Below, piece after piece: positions 9,912 through 18,329 of a stretch of 64,000 nt of DNA (the stretch's first letter is position 1; each line of letters opens with the position of its first letter). The notes under the pieces are model-generated. The model had not been told where the DNA came from, did not search any database, and saw only the letters and a program-made list of their open reading frames with translations. The stretch is from Streptomyces sp. LBL (lineage in GTDB: Bacteria; Actinomycetota; Actinomycetes; Streptomycetales; Streptomycetaceae), in assembly GCF_029893585.1 (NCBI RefSeq), contig NZ_JARXYX010000013.1:1-64000 (forward strand). The letters are read 5' to 3'. Position numbers and translations under genes: made by a program.

Positions 9912-10544
9912 CTACCAGCCGGCCAGTTCGCTGATGAACTCCTCGTACGAACGGTTCTTCCCGTCGGGTCGCATGAGCTTGCCGTCCTGACTGAAGGCCT
10001 TCTCCATGATCCGGGGTGCGTCCGACTCCAGATAGGGCGGCGTCCAGGCATGCTCCTTCAGGCGTTCCTTGGGTTTGTGGATCTTCGTGAGATCACATCC
10101 CTTCTGGTACTTCGCCTTGAGGATCCAGCTGTTGTTGACCTTGGCGAAGGCGGCGGGGAACTGCATGAGCCAGGCCTCCATCTCGAAGGCCGCCAGGGCC
10201 ACGGCGGACGGACACGCGAAGTGCTTCCGCAGCTCGGCGCTGATGCGTCGGCGAACCTCTTCGTATTTCTCCTCGTTCACGAGGTCGAGATCGACGTGGA
10301 CCACGATCCCCGCCAGTTCTGACCGGACGGAGGCCGCCTGTGCGAGCTTGCGCAGCCTGTCGATGCGCGGTGTGAGTTCCTTGTCCGCCTCCCGGAGCGA
10401 GGTCTTGTCCCTGATGTTGACGATCTTCGTGTCCGGGCGGAAGGCTCGAATGAGGTGCCAGAGCACCTTCCTGTCGAAGTCGCCCTCACCCGCGACGACT
10501 ATGACGGAGTCTTTCCTCCCGTGGCTCTTGCCCTTGCCTTTCAC
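9912..10544 (-). CDS. TOPRIM-fold protein (RloB/DUF4276-like), effector of an ATPase pair
   Basis: A 210-residue protein. VVAGEGDFDRK gives the N-terminal conserved Glu of a TOPRIM fold, and HVDLDLVNEEKY gives the D-x-D pair. FEMEAWLMQFP matches the conserved EAWL segment of RloB/DUF4276 relatives. In AbiL, PARIS and OLD-type systems such proteins are nucleases released or activated by an AAA ATPase partner. The GTG at 10542-10544 overlaps the stop of the upstream ATPase gene by 4 nt (GTGA) and follows a GGGGGGTGG ribosome site, so the pair is coupled. Nuclease activity is inferred from the motif and context only. Confidence 0.75.
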   Translation of the reverse strand: MKGKGKSHGRKDSVIVVAGEGDFDRKVLWHLIRAFRPDTKIVNIRDKTSLREADKELTPRIDRLRKLAQAASVRSELAGIVVHVDLDLVNEEKYEEVRRRISAELRKHFACPSAVALAAFEMEAWLMQFPAAFAKVNNSWILKAKYQKGCDLTKIHKPKERLKEHAWTPPYLESDAPRIMEKAFSQDGKLMRPDGKNRSYEEFISELAGW

Positions 10545-11758
10545 AGCCCACCCCCCAGCGTGTTGGCGAACCACAACTCCCCGATGGGCATGCCTTCGGA
10601 CGCGTCGATGACCTCTTGGACCTCATCCGGCGTGAGCGCCGGGATGCGCGATGCCCCGTCCGTGCCCCGCTCGCAGACCACGAATTCCTCCGGGGTCAGT
10701 TCGCTGACGAAGACAGGAGAATGAGTGGTGATCAGGAACTGCGCCCGGCGGCTCGCCTCCCGCAGTCGCCCCGCGAGGAGTTCCAGCGCGTGCGGATGGA
10801 TGCCGTGGTCGATCTCCTCGATACAGGTGAGAGCGGGCGGCTCCGGGTCGTGGAAGATCGCCAGGAGGCACAGGACGCGCACCGTTCCGAAGGAGGCGTC
10901 CTCCAGCCGGGTGCGTCCCCGCAGGCCCTCTTCCTCCAGTTCGATCGAAAGATGGTCGTAGGTCCCGGGCGTGTCCACGACGTGCACGTCACGGATCTGG
11001 GGGATCACCGCTCTGACGTCGTTCAGCAGGGCCTCCCAGACGTACCTGCGGCCTTTGTCGTTCCTGATGGCCTGGAGGGTCTTGAGGAAGTCCGCGAGGT
11101 TGGAGGCGTCGTCTTCCAGGTGACGCCCTGAACTGGTGATCGGGGAAGGCTGCCGCGCAGCCCGCACATCCGGGTCGAACACCCGGACCTCGGAGAGGTG
11201 CCGGCTGATCTCCGCCACGGCGTGGGCGGTTGGGCTGTCCGTGGTCCAGGGCAGCGGTCGGTGCAGGGCGGACGCCATCCGGTCGATGCCCGCGGGGTCC
11301 TCCAAGCCGTCGGTCGCCAAGGGACTGTTGACCTCCACGGCGGCGCTCTTCAGTTCGACGGAGGTCTCCGTGTCCTGCCGCGGGTGCTGGGTGAACCGCT
11401 CGTGCCGGTACAGCCTGTGTTCGAGCGTCGACACGCGACGCCGGTTGACACTCAGTTCGTAGCGGTCCGGGCTCTCCTCGGACGCGAACTCGGACCAGAT
11501 GCCCTCGACGCCGATCGTGATCCGCGACACCGGTTTCGGACCGCCTCGAAAGGCGACCCTCTCGAAGCCGCCGCGCTCCGTCAGCGCCGACGCGATCCCG
11601 TCGTGGGACACGCCGCGCAGAAACTCCAGGGCGTGGAACACGTTCGACTTGCCCGCCGCGTTCGGGCCGACCATGACGGTCAGGGCCCCGAGTGGCAGCT
11701 TCGTGTCGGTCAGGGTGCGGAAGTTGCGCACGGTCAGACCGAGTATGCGGTGGTTCAA
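10541..11758 (-). CDS. AAA ATPase (AAA_21/OLD-like), sensor partner of the TOPRIM protein
   Basis: A 405-residue SMC/OLD-class ATPase. The N terminus LTVRNFRTLTDTKLPLG is followed by Walker A VGPNAAGKSN at about residues 31-40. Near residue 300, CIEEIDHGIHP supplies Walker B. A TTHSPVF motif lies near 350. This is the architecture of AbiLi, RloA and AriA-type ATPases that pair with TOPRIM nucleases. The apparent start is a rare TTG at 11756-11758; the conserved first beta-strand begins within a few residues of it, so a later start would truncate the fold. The next gene overlaps it by 4 nt. Likely role: senses a phage component and controls the TOPRIM partner (inference). Confidence 0.8.
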   Translation of the reverse strand: MNHRILGLTVRNFRTLTDTKLPLGALTVMVGPNAAGKSNVFHALEFLRGVSHDGIASALTERGGFERVAFRGGPKPVSRITIGVEGIWSEFASEESPDRYELSVNRRRVSTLEHRLYRHERFTQHPRQDTETSVELKSAAVEVNSPLATDGLEDPAGIDRMASALHRPLPWTTDSPTAHAVAEISRHLSEVRVFDPDVRAARQPSPITSSGRHLEDDASNLADFLKTLQAIRNDKGRRYVWEALLNDVRAVIPQIRDVHVVDTPGTYDHLSIELEEEGLRGRTRLEDASFGTVRVLCLLAIFHDPEPPALTCIEEIDHGIHPHALELLAGRLREASRRAQFLITTHSPVFVSELTPEEFVVCERGTDGASRIPALTPDEVQEVIDASEGMPIGELWFANTLGGGL

Positions 11759-12056
11759 GCCTCGCGCCCCATCGTGGAACAGCCGGGTGACAGCGACCCG
11801 GTCATCGAACTGTTCGGCGCACGGTGGACGGTCCCCGAGGCAGACAGCTGAGTGCCGCTCAGTTCCCCATGTGTGCCGTCCACTTGGCGCGTCCGACCAC
11901 CGAGCATCACGAAGCGTACAACTTGTGTCACACCGTCACCAGGTACTCACGTACTTCAGCCAGCCGGGCCGAAAGGGCTCTCTTTCCCCGTGCCTTGACG
12001 TTCGCGGACCCTGACGGGAAGGGAAAGCGCGCGGGCAGTGTCGAGGGGAAGCCACG

Positions 12057-13118
12057 ATGTCCGAACCGCTCTACGTTCCCGTCCTGCCCGTCCGGCAGCA
12101 CGCCCGGATGGCTTACGAGCGCCTCCGCCCCGACATCCAGGCGGCGATCGCGCCCGTGTGGAACCTCCCGCCCTTTTCCGGGGTGACTCCGGCGGAGCTG
12201 GAGAGGGCCCACTGGCAGCGGGAACTGCGCCGGGTGAGGGGCGCCCACCGGCGCCATCCGGGCTGGATCGACGCCCCGTTCGCTCAGCCCGCGCAGACAC
12301 CGGCACTTGCCGGGCTCCTGGCCGAGTACAGCGCGCTCTCCCACCTGCTTCGCCCGGTGACCGGGCCTGAGCGGAGCGAGGCTCAGCAGACAGCGGCGAT
12401 GGAGACCGCCCGTCGCTGCGGCTGTGGAGTCGGTATCCGCGTCAGCCTGCCGGGCGAGTGGGACGGAGCCGCCGTCGAGGGCGTCAGCTCACTGCTGGCT
12501 CGGTTCGACCGGGAGGTGCCTGTCGATCTGTTGCTGGACCTGGGGGGTGTGCTGCCCGGCCGCCCCGATGCGGGAAAGGATGCGCTGCGCGCTCTGGACG
12601 CACTGGTGGCCCTGACCGACGACTGGCGGACCATCGCCGTACTCGGTGGGGGAGCCCCTCAGGCCACGGACGACATGCTGGAGTTGGGGCAACCGCACGA
12701 GGAGCCCCGCGCCGACTGGGACATGTGGCACGAGATACGGGCGGGCCGCCGGGAACGCCTCTCCCGTCTGAGATACGGCGACTACGGGGTGCAGCCCCCC
12801 ACGGCCCTGGCCCAGGAGCCGGGGGGCGGCGGACCGCCCTGGGGCGTCCTCCGCTACACCACCGACCGTACATACGTGCTGTGCAAGGTGCTGAACCAAG
12901 GACCGGACCGTACGGCGGGCATCCGGGCCGCCGCCGGCCAAATCTGTGATCTGTCCGAATTCCGGGGAGCGGTCGCGAGCGCCGGTGAGACCTGGCTGCG
13001 CGACTGCGCCGACGGACCCATGACGGACGGCGAAGGATCCGGCAACCATACGCAGTGGCTCTGGGCAGGCAACGTCCAGCACATGACCTACGTCGTCCGG
13101 TGTCTGCCCAGCAGCTGA
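12057..13118 (+). CDS. Beta-family protein (pfam Beta_protein-like)
   Basis: A 353-residue soluble protein opening YVPVLPVRQHARMAYERL, the typical start of Beta_protein family members, which are named after a T4-type phage protein and commonly found in bacterial accessory loci. Later segments DLLLDLGGVLPG and AVLGGGAPQ fit the family's TIM-barrel-like strand pattern, and YGDYGVQPPT and LRYTTDRTYVLCK resemble its C-terminal part. A GGGGAAG ribosome site precedes the ATG. It stands alone between the ATPase/TOPRIM pair (divergent) and the caspase-helicase (convergent). The function of the family is unknown; the location suggests a role in defence. Confidence 0.65.
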   Translation: MSEPLYVPVLPVRQHARMAYERLRPDIQAAIAPVWNLPPFSGVTPAELERAHWQRELRRVRGAHRRHPGWIDAPFAQPAQTPALAGLLAEYSALSHLLRPVTGPERSEAQQTAAMETARRCGCGVGIRVSLPGEWDGAAVEGVSSLLARFDREVPVDLLLDLGGVLPGRPDAGKDALRALDALVALTDDWRTIAVLGGGAPQATDDMLELGQPHEEPRADWDMWHEIRAGRRERLSRLRYGDYGVQPPTALAQEPGGGGPPWGVLRYTTDRTYVLCKVLNQGPDRTAGIRAAAGQICDLSEFRGAVASAGETWLRDCADGPMTDGEGSGNHTQWLWAGNVQHMTYVVRCLPSS

Positions 13119-13143
13119 ACCGCCGGTGGAAGCACGGTCGGGC

Positions 13144-16100
13144 TCAGTCGAAGAGCGGCGCGAGTACCTCCTCGCCCGCCAGGATCCGCCACGCCGGAAC
13201 CCGCACCGTCCGGCCCACCGGGGCCGCCTTCGCCCCGTAGCCCCCGGACGGCAGCCCGGTCAGCAGGTCGCTGCGCGCGTGTGTCAGCCGCAGGTGCCGC
13301 GCCGGATCCCCGCCGGGCGGCGGACCGGGGTCGATCAGCACCGCCGTGTTCTCGCCGGCCTCGGTGAACAGCAGGTCCACCGGATGGCCGCCGACCACCG
13401 CCGCCCGCTCCAGATCGGTGATCCCCCGCCGGGCGAGGTACTGCTGGAGCCGGTCGGCGAGTTCCTCGCGGAGCCCGGTCACCGGGGTGGCCGTCAACAC
13501 CGGCCCGCCGTCCTCACCCGCCGCCGCCCCCAGGGGCACCGAGCGTCCCGCGAGCAGGGTCGGCAGTCCGCTCTGACCCTGCCAGAACGCGTGGGCGCCC
13601 ACGGTGATCAGCTGCGACTTGGCGCGGGTGACCGCCACGTTCCACAGGTTGACCTGGCTCGCGACCCAGTACGTCGTCCTCGGCGGCGTGTTGTGCGTGG
13701 CCACCGGGCTCAGCACCATCACGTCGCGCTGCCCGCCCTGGAAGGCGTGCACCGTGCCGACCCGGACACGGTCGTCGTCGCGCCACATCCGCGCCAGCGC
13801 CTCCTTCTGCGCCCGGAACGGCGTGACCACTCCGACCTCGGCGTCCTGCGGCAGCCGCGCCAGCAGTTCGTCCACCACCCGCCGTACGGCCTGCGCCTCC
13901 GTCGCGTTGCGCCAGGACCGCCCGTCGCCGCCCCGTGCCGACTCGCCGTGCGGTACGTCCACCCAGCCCAGCACCGGCGCCGGATCGGCGGCCCCGACCG
14001 GGTCCACTGGCGGGACCTGCCGCCGTACGTCGGTGAGCACCTGCAACTGGCCCGCGTAGCAGTAGCCGTTGACGACGTCGGCGATGCTCGGGTGGCACCG
14101 GTAGTGCTCGTCGAGGAGCAGTGCCGAGTCGCCGTGCTGCTCGGCCGCGTGGTACGAGGAGTACACGTGGTACGTGAGCCGGTGGTCCTCCAGCTGGGCC
14201 GCGCTCAGCCCGGCCCTGACCCGCGCCTGCTGTTCCTGCTGCGGTGACACGCCGGGGATGTGTCCCAGCTGCATCGGGTCGCCGATGATCAGTGCCCGGC
14301 GAGCCCGGAACAGCAGCGGCAGCACCGACGGGATGGAGCACTGGCTCGCCTCGTCGATGACGACGAGGTCGAACAGCTTCGGCGTGAGTTCCAGTTGCCG
14401 CACCGAGTGGGTGCTGATGGCCCACCCCTTGATGTGGGCCATCAGGTTCTTCTGGCTGCGCTGGTAGCCCGCGCGGCTCCGCAGCGCCTGGAGCCGCTGG
14501 CCCATGAGCGCGCGTGCCCTCGTCAGCGCCTCGGCGGACGCCGCCCGGGACAGCTCCGCCGACAGTGCGGACAGTGCGCCCGCCGTCTCCAGCCGCGACC
14601 GCCGCAGCCCCTCCTCGTCCCATCCCAGGTGCCGGGGTACGAGTTCCCGCACCTCGCGTTCCACGGCCACCGCGTCCGCCAGCGACTCCAGCAGCTCGGG
14701 CGGCACCGGCCGCCCGGTCGCCCACGCCGGCCACGCCGGCCGGCCGGGCAGGTCCCCTTCCGGGGCATCGGCCACCGCCGAGACCAGCGCGCCGAGCGCC
14801 CGCCCCCGCCGCCAGGGTCCGAGCCGCCACCAGCTTGCCCCGGCCACCTTCCGCGCCCTGTCCTCCCAGCGCCCCAGAGCGTCCACGCCGTCATCCTCAG
14901 CCGCCCAGACACCCTCCAGGAGCGGCAGCGGCAGCTCCAGTGCGGCCGCCCGCTCCTCCCGGTCCCGGATCAGCTCCAGCAGCCGCCCCTCCTCACCGAC
15001 GCGGCGTGCCGCCTCCGCCCGCAGCCCGTCGGCTGTCCCGCGGGTGTTGCGCAACTGCCCGCCCACGGTGGCCGATCCGCGCCGCGGGGCCTGGGCGGTC
15101 TCACCGAGCAGCCGCTCCAGTTTCGCCGCCTCCCGTTCCAGCGCCTCGGCGTTGCCCGTGCGCATCAGCAGGCCCGGCGCGATGTCGTCGCAGCGTTCGG
15201 CGACGACGTTCACGGCCTCGTTGTTCGTGGAGGCGACCAGCACGGACTGCCCGGCGGCGACACAGGTGGTGACGACGGCCGTGACGACCTCGCTCTTGCC
15301 CGTGCCGGGCGGCCCGGTCGCCACCGTCAGGGGACGTGTCATAGCCGAGGAGATCACCCGCTCCTGGCTCTCGTTGCACGGCCCCGGAGCCACGACCACG
15401 GCGGCGGACGCGGCCGGTGCCCCGTCCCCACCGCCGCTCAGCAGCGCGTCCAGCGCGGTGCCGGGGATCCGCCCGGTCCGTGTCGACATCTCCAGCAGGT
15501 TGCTTACCAGAGCCTGGGTGGCGATGGCCTCCACACCCGAAGGCACCAGCAGCACGGCCGCGTTGTGCGCGCCGGGCCGCAGCGCCTGCATCACCGTCCG
15601 TTCGCTGAGCGCCGACGGGTCGAGTGGTTCCAGCTCCGGCAGCCCCAGCTCCTCCAGCAACTCCCGTACGGCACGCAGCATCTGCGCGTCGTTGCCCTCC
15701 TGCCAGGTCGGCTGCCAGCGCGCGACGAGGTCGGCCGCGTCACCCGCGTCCAGCAGTTCCGAGACGACACCGGTGTGCAGCGACGGTACCCCGCTGGGCC
15801 GGAGCACGTTCCTGCCGTCCTCGTCCGGCGCGAGTTCCAGCTGCTGGATGAGCAGCGGCGCCAGCTCCACCGCCGTACGGCGCCCCCGCCCCCCGTCCCG
15901 CACGGGCAGCGTGATCGCCGGATAGCCGTACCAGTACTCCTGCCGCGCACCCGCGTCACCGCCCGCCCCGGCCGACCCGCCCTGCGGTGTGGACAGTTGC
16001 CCGGGAGCGAGAACGGTCGAGCCCCGCCCCGACTGGATGGTCTCCTCGCCCTGACCCAGCAGGAAGTACGTGGAATCGCGCCCGATGTCACGGTCGGGCC

Positions 16101-17040
16101 GCATGCCGGCCGCCGCCTGCGCGGTGAGGCAGTGCGCGTAGTACCGCAGCAGCCGCTGCCGGTCGACGCCGTCCCGGGCGTCCAGCGCGGCCAGTTCGCG
16201 GGCCTTCAGCAGAGCGGGCGAGCGCCGCGCCGCCTCGGCCGCGTCGCGCGGCAGGGCGGCGATGTGCACCGGCCGCGCCACGGACCGGGCGAAGGGCAGG
16301 CTCCGCGTCGCTCTGATCGTGGACTTGGTGGGGCGCTGCTCCTCCGGTACGCCCTCACGCGCCATCTGCGCGGTCAGGTAGTCGAAGAGGTCGTCCGGTG
16401 TGATCCAGCCGCCGCCCTTGATCCTCCCGTTGCGCAACCCCTCCACGATCTCCCCGGTGAACCGGGACGTGCCGAGGCTCGACCCGGGCGGCGCCATCGC
16501 GGACGCCGACTGGAGGGCGTCGGAGGCGGTGATGAAGTACACGCCGGTCGGCCGCAGCAGGGTGCTCGGCACGGGCCGCGCGGGTTCCTCCGCCGGCCCC
16601 TTCGCGGTCCAGCCCTGTACGACGGAGCCGCTGGAGCAGCAGTCCAGCAACACCAGTTTCGAGGAGGCACGGCACGACTGGAGCATCCGTTCCAGGAACT
16701 CCGCCGGCACCGCCGTGCCCGGCAGATCGGCGGGGTCGGCGTCCCGGGTCAGGAAGTACAGCTGGTTGTCGTCCTCGCAGAACTCCCCGTGCCCGCTGAA
16801 GTACAGCAGGGCCGTCTCGCTGGGCTGCCGCGCCTCCAGGAACGTCTCGATGGCGTGCAGCATCTCCGCGCGGGTCGGCTCGGCGACCATCGCGCAGTCG
16901 TTGTACATGCCGATCTCGGTGTTCTCCAGCACCGCCCGCATGTAGTGCAGGTCGGCGCGCACGGGCGGCAGATCGCGGTAGGCGTCACTGTCGTACGTGG
17001 ACACGCCGACGAGCATGGCGTACCGGTCGTTGTCGGCCAT
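13144..17040 (-). CDS. Caspase-like protease fused to SF1 (UPF1-like) helicase with nuclease-like C terminus
   Basis: 1298 residues. Residues 1-~240 are a peptidase C14 (caspase/metacaspase) domain: a first strand YAMLVGVSTY, the catalytic His in YFSGHGEF (His84) and the catalytic Cys in LLDCCSSG (Cys135 by analogy with CHSG families). Residues ~560-1150 are a superfamily 1 helicase of the AAA_11/AAA_12 (UPF1, Dna2) type: Walker A TGPPGTGKSEV near 575, VVIDEASQC near 895, GDPMQLGHIP, DEHYRCHPSI, TVHAFQGGQRDV near 1105 and NVAVTRAKSQL. The last ~110 residues (VDLLFTE...TAVLIDPG) look like a small restriction-endonuclease-like module. The gene starts 6 bp after an EACC1-like gene, in one operon. 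Likely role: DNA-sensing helicase that activates a suicide protease (inference). Confidence 0.85.
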   Translation of the reverse strand: MADNDRYAMLVGVSTYDSDAYRDLPPVRADLHYMRAVLENTEIGMYNDCAMVAEPTRAEMLHAIETFLEARQPSETALLYFSGHGEFCEDDNQLYFLTRDADPADLPGTAVPAEFLERMLQSCRASSKLVLLDCCSSGSVVQGWTAKGPAEEPARPVPSTLLRPTGVYFITASDALQSASAMAPPGSSLGTSRFTGEIVEGLRNGRIKGGGWITPDDLFDYLTAQMAREGVPEEQRPTKSTIRATRSLPFARSVARPVHIAALPRDAAEAARRSPALLKARELAALDARDGVDRQRLLRYYAHCLTAQAAAGMRPDRDIGRDSTYFLLGQGEETIQSGRGSTVLAPGQLSTPQGGSAGAGGDAGARQEYWYGYPAITLPVRDGGRGRRTAVELAPLLIQQLELAPDEDGRNVLRPSGVPSLHTGVVSELLDAGDAADLVARWQPTWQEGNDAQMLRAVRELLEELGLPELEPLDPSALSERTVMQALRPGAHNAAVLLVPSGVEAIATQALVSNLLEMSTRTGRIPGTALDALLSGGGDGAPAASAAVVVAPGPCNESQERVISSAMTRPLTVATGPPGTGKSEVVTAVVTTCVAAGQSVLVASTNNEAVNVVAERCDDIAPGLLMRTGNAEALEREAAKLERLLGETAQAPRRGSATVGGQLRNTRGTADGLRAEAARRVGEEGRLLELIRDREERAAALELPLPLLEGVWAAEDDGVDALGRWEDRARKVAGASWWRLGPWRRGRALGALVSAVADAPEGDLPGRPAWPAWATGRPVPPELLESLADAVAVEREVRELVPRHLGWDEEGLRRSRLETAGALSALSAELSRAASAEALTRARALMGQRLQALRSRAGYQRSQKNLMAHIKGWAISTHSVRQLELTPKLFDLVVIDEASQCSIPSVLPLLFRARRALIIGDPMQLGHIPGVSPQQEQQARVRAGLSAAQLEDHRLTYHVYSSYHAAEQHGDSALLLDEHYRCHPSIADVVNGYCYAGQLQVLTDVRRQVPPVDPVGAADPAPVLGWVDVPHGESARGGDGRSWRNATEAQAVRRVVDELLARLPQDAEVGVVTPFRAQKEALARMWRDDDRVRVGTVHAFQGGQRDVMVLSPVATHNTPPRTTYWVASQVNLWNVAVTRAKSQLITVGAHAFWQGQSGLPTLLAGRSVPLGAAAGEDGGPVLTATPVTGLREELADRLQQYLARRGITDLERAAVVGGHPVDLLFTEAGENTAVLIDPGPPPGGDPARHLRLTHARSDLLTGLPSGGYGAKAAPVGRTVRVPAWRILAGEEVLAPLFD

Positions 17041-17046
17041 CCGCGC

Positions 17047-17472
17047 TCAGCCCGCCGCGGGGGTGTTGCCGAGGCCGTCGTCGCCCGTGGGGTGCGGCGT
17101 CTCTCCGCCGCCCGCGAGGAACCTCTCGATCCGCTCGTCGTCCTCACGGGCCTGCTTGCCGGTGATGTGCAGGGTCGACCCGTCGGGCCGCTTGACGATG
17201 ATCGTCCGCTGCGGCATCCGCGCCAGCCAGATCTGCACCCCGGCGGCCACCAGTGAACCGGCGCTGATCACCAGCCCGATGGTGTCGGCCGACAGCCCGC
17301 CCTTGTCCGCCGCCCCGGCCGCCACGCCCGGCCGGGGAACGTCCAGGGCGGCCCCGGGATCGACGTCGGCGATCCCGGCGAGCAACTCGCGCGCTTCCTT
17401 GCGCGCACGCAGCGGGTCCTCGTCGACGATGGAGATCCGGTACCCGGTCCGGTCCTCGGGCGTGGTGGTCAC
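17047..17472 (-). CDS. EACC1-like (effector-associated constant component) protein
   Basis: A 141-residue protein beginning with GTG at 17470-17472 after an AAGGGGA ribosome site. The N-terminal half (YRISIVDEDPLRARKEAREL) is a short alpha/beta region. A hydrophobic segment (LSADTIGLVISAGSLVAAGV) follows, then a basic residue cluster and a strand pair with RTIIVKRPDGSTLHITG, ending in a Gly-rich tail. This order (small domain, helix, IxVxRPDGxxxxI) is that described for EACC1 proteins, which accompany effector proteases in actinobacterial conflict systems. The caspase-helicase gene follows after 6 bp. The match to EACC1 is from memory of the family pattern. Confidence 0.65.
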   Translation of the reverse strand: MTTTPEDRTGYRISIVDEDPLRARKEARELLAGIADVDPGAALDVPRPGVAAGAADKGGLSADTIGLVISAGSLVAAGVQIWLARMPQRTIIVKRPDGSTLHITGKQAREDDERIERFLAGGGETPHPTGDDGLGNTPAAG

Positions 17473-17570
17473 AGCGCTTCCCCTTGGTCTGCGGTGCTCT
17501 TGGCGGAGGGATGAGCGGCTGACGTTAGTCGGGGGGTACGACACCGGGCGCCCGAGTTTCCGAAAACCCG

Positions 17571-18029
17571 TCAGGTGTTGGCGGGAAAGCGCCTGACCGA
17601 GGGCGGTACGGGGGGCTCCCCGGGCGGTCCCAGCTCCAGCTCCGCCCATACGGTCTTGCCGGGGCGGTCGACACACGGCGCGACCGCCCACCGCGTCGCC
17701 AGGTGCGCCACGATGAGCAGACCCCGCCCCGACTCCATGTCCCCTGGGGGTTCTTGGGTGGCGAGCAGCGGCACCCGCTCGGTACGGGTGTCGGTGACCT
17801 CGACGCGCAGGACCCGCCGGCGCGGGCCGTCACCGGTCTCGGTCAGCCGCACGTGGAAGTCCCGCCCAGCCACATGCCCGTGCCGTACGGCGTTCGCGGT
17901 CAGCTCCGCGGTGATCAGTGTCAGCGTCTCGTTGACCGCACAGGTGTACGGGTGGCCCCAGGTGTCCAGCCGGTGCGAGACGAGACGCCGGGCGAGGCGC
18001 GCGCCACGGTGGGAGGACGTGAAGCGCAT
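17571..18029 (-). CDS. ATP-binding protein (HATPase_c, anti-sigma/BldD-partner type)
   Basis: A 152-residue protein of the large Streptomyces family of stand-alone HATPase_c regulators. LITAELTANAVRHG supplies the N box, VTDTRTERVP the D-containing G1 region, ESGRGLLIVAHLATRW the G2 box, and GKTVWAEL the last strand. The ATG at 18027-18029 is preferred because an AAGGGGAG site lies ~6 bp upstream; an in-frame ATG at 18180-18182 lacks one and would add a Pro-rich extension. It is divergent from an XRE/DUF397 pair, the usual neighbourhood of this family. It lies 98 bp upstream of the EACC1-caspase operon on the same strand, so cotranscription is possible. Confidence 0.85.
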   Translation of the reverse strand: MRFTSSHRGARLARRLVSHRLDTWGHPYTCAVNETLTLITAELTANAVRHGHVAGRDFHVRLTETGDGPRRRVLRVEVTDTRTERVPLLATQEPPGDMESGRGLLIVAHLATRWAVAPCVDRPGKTVWAELELGPPGEPPVPPSVRRFPANT

Positions 18030-18329
18030 CGCGAACTCCCCTTGTCTGCTGGGGTGTTGGGTCGTCTCGCGAGCGTGGTGGGAAGGGGCCTGCTCGACGG
18101 TCCGCTGTGGAGCCGGGTTCGGGTCCGGCTGCGCCGGGGCGTTCGGTCGGGCCCCCGGGGAGGGGGAAGTTTCGCTGTTCATGCGTCCACGCTGACGTGG
18201 TGGTTTTACCGTGACGAGACACGACGCGCACACGGACGGTCGCTGTACGTGAGCAGTCTGCGCGTGTAGGCGGAGCGGAGCGTGACGGTCGACGCGGTGC
18301 CGCGTTGGCCGAGGGAGGTGGTGCGGGAC

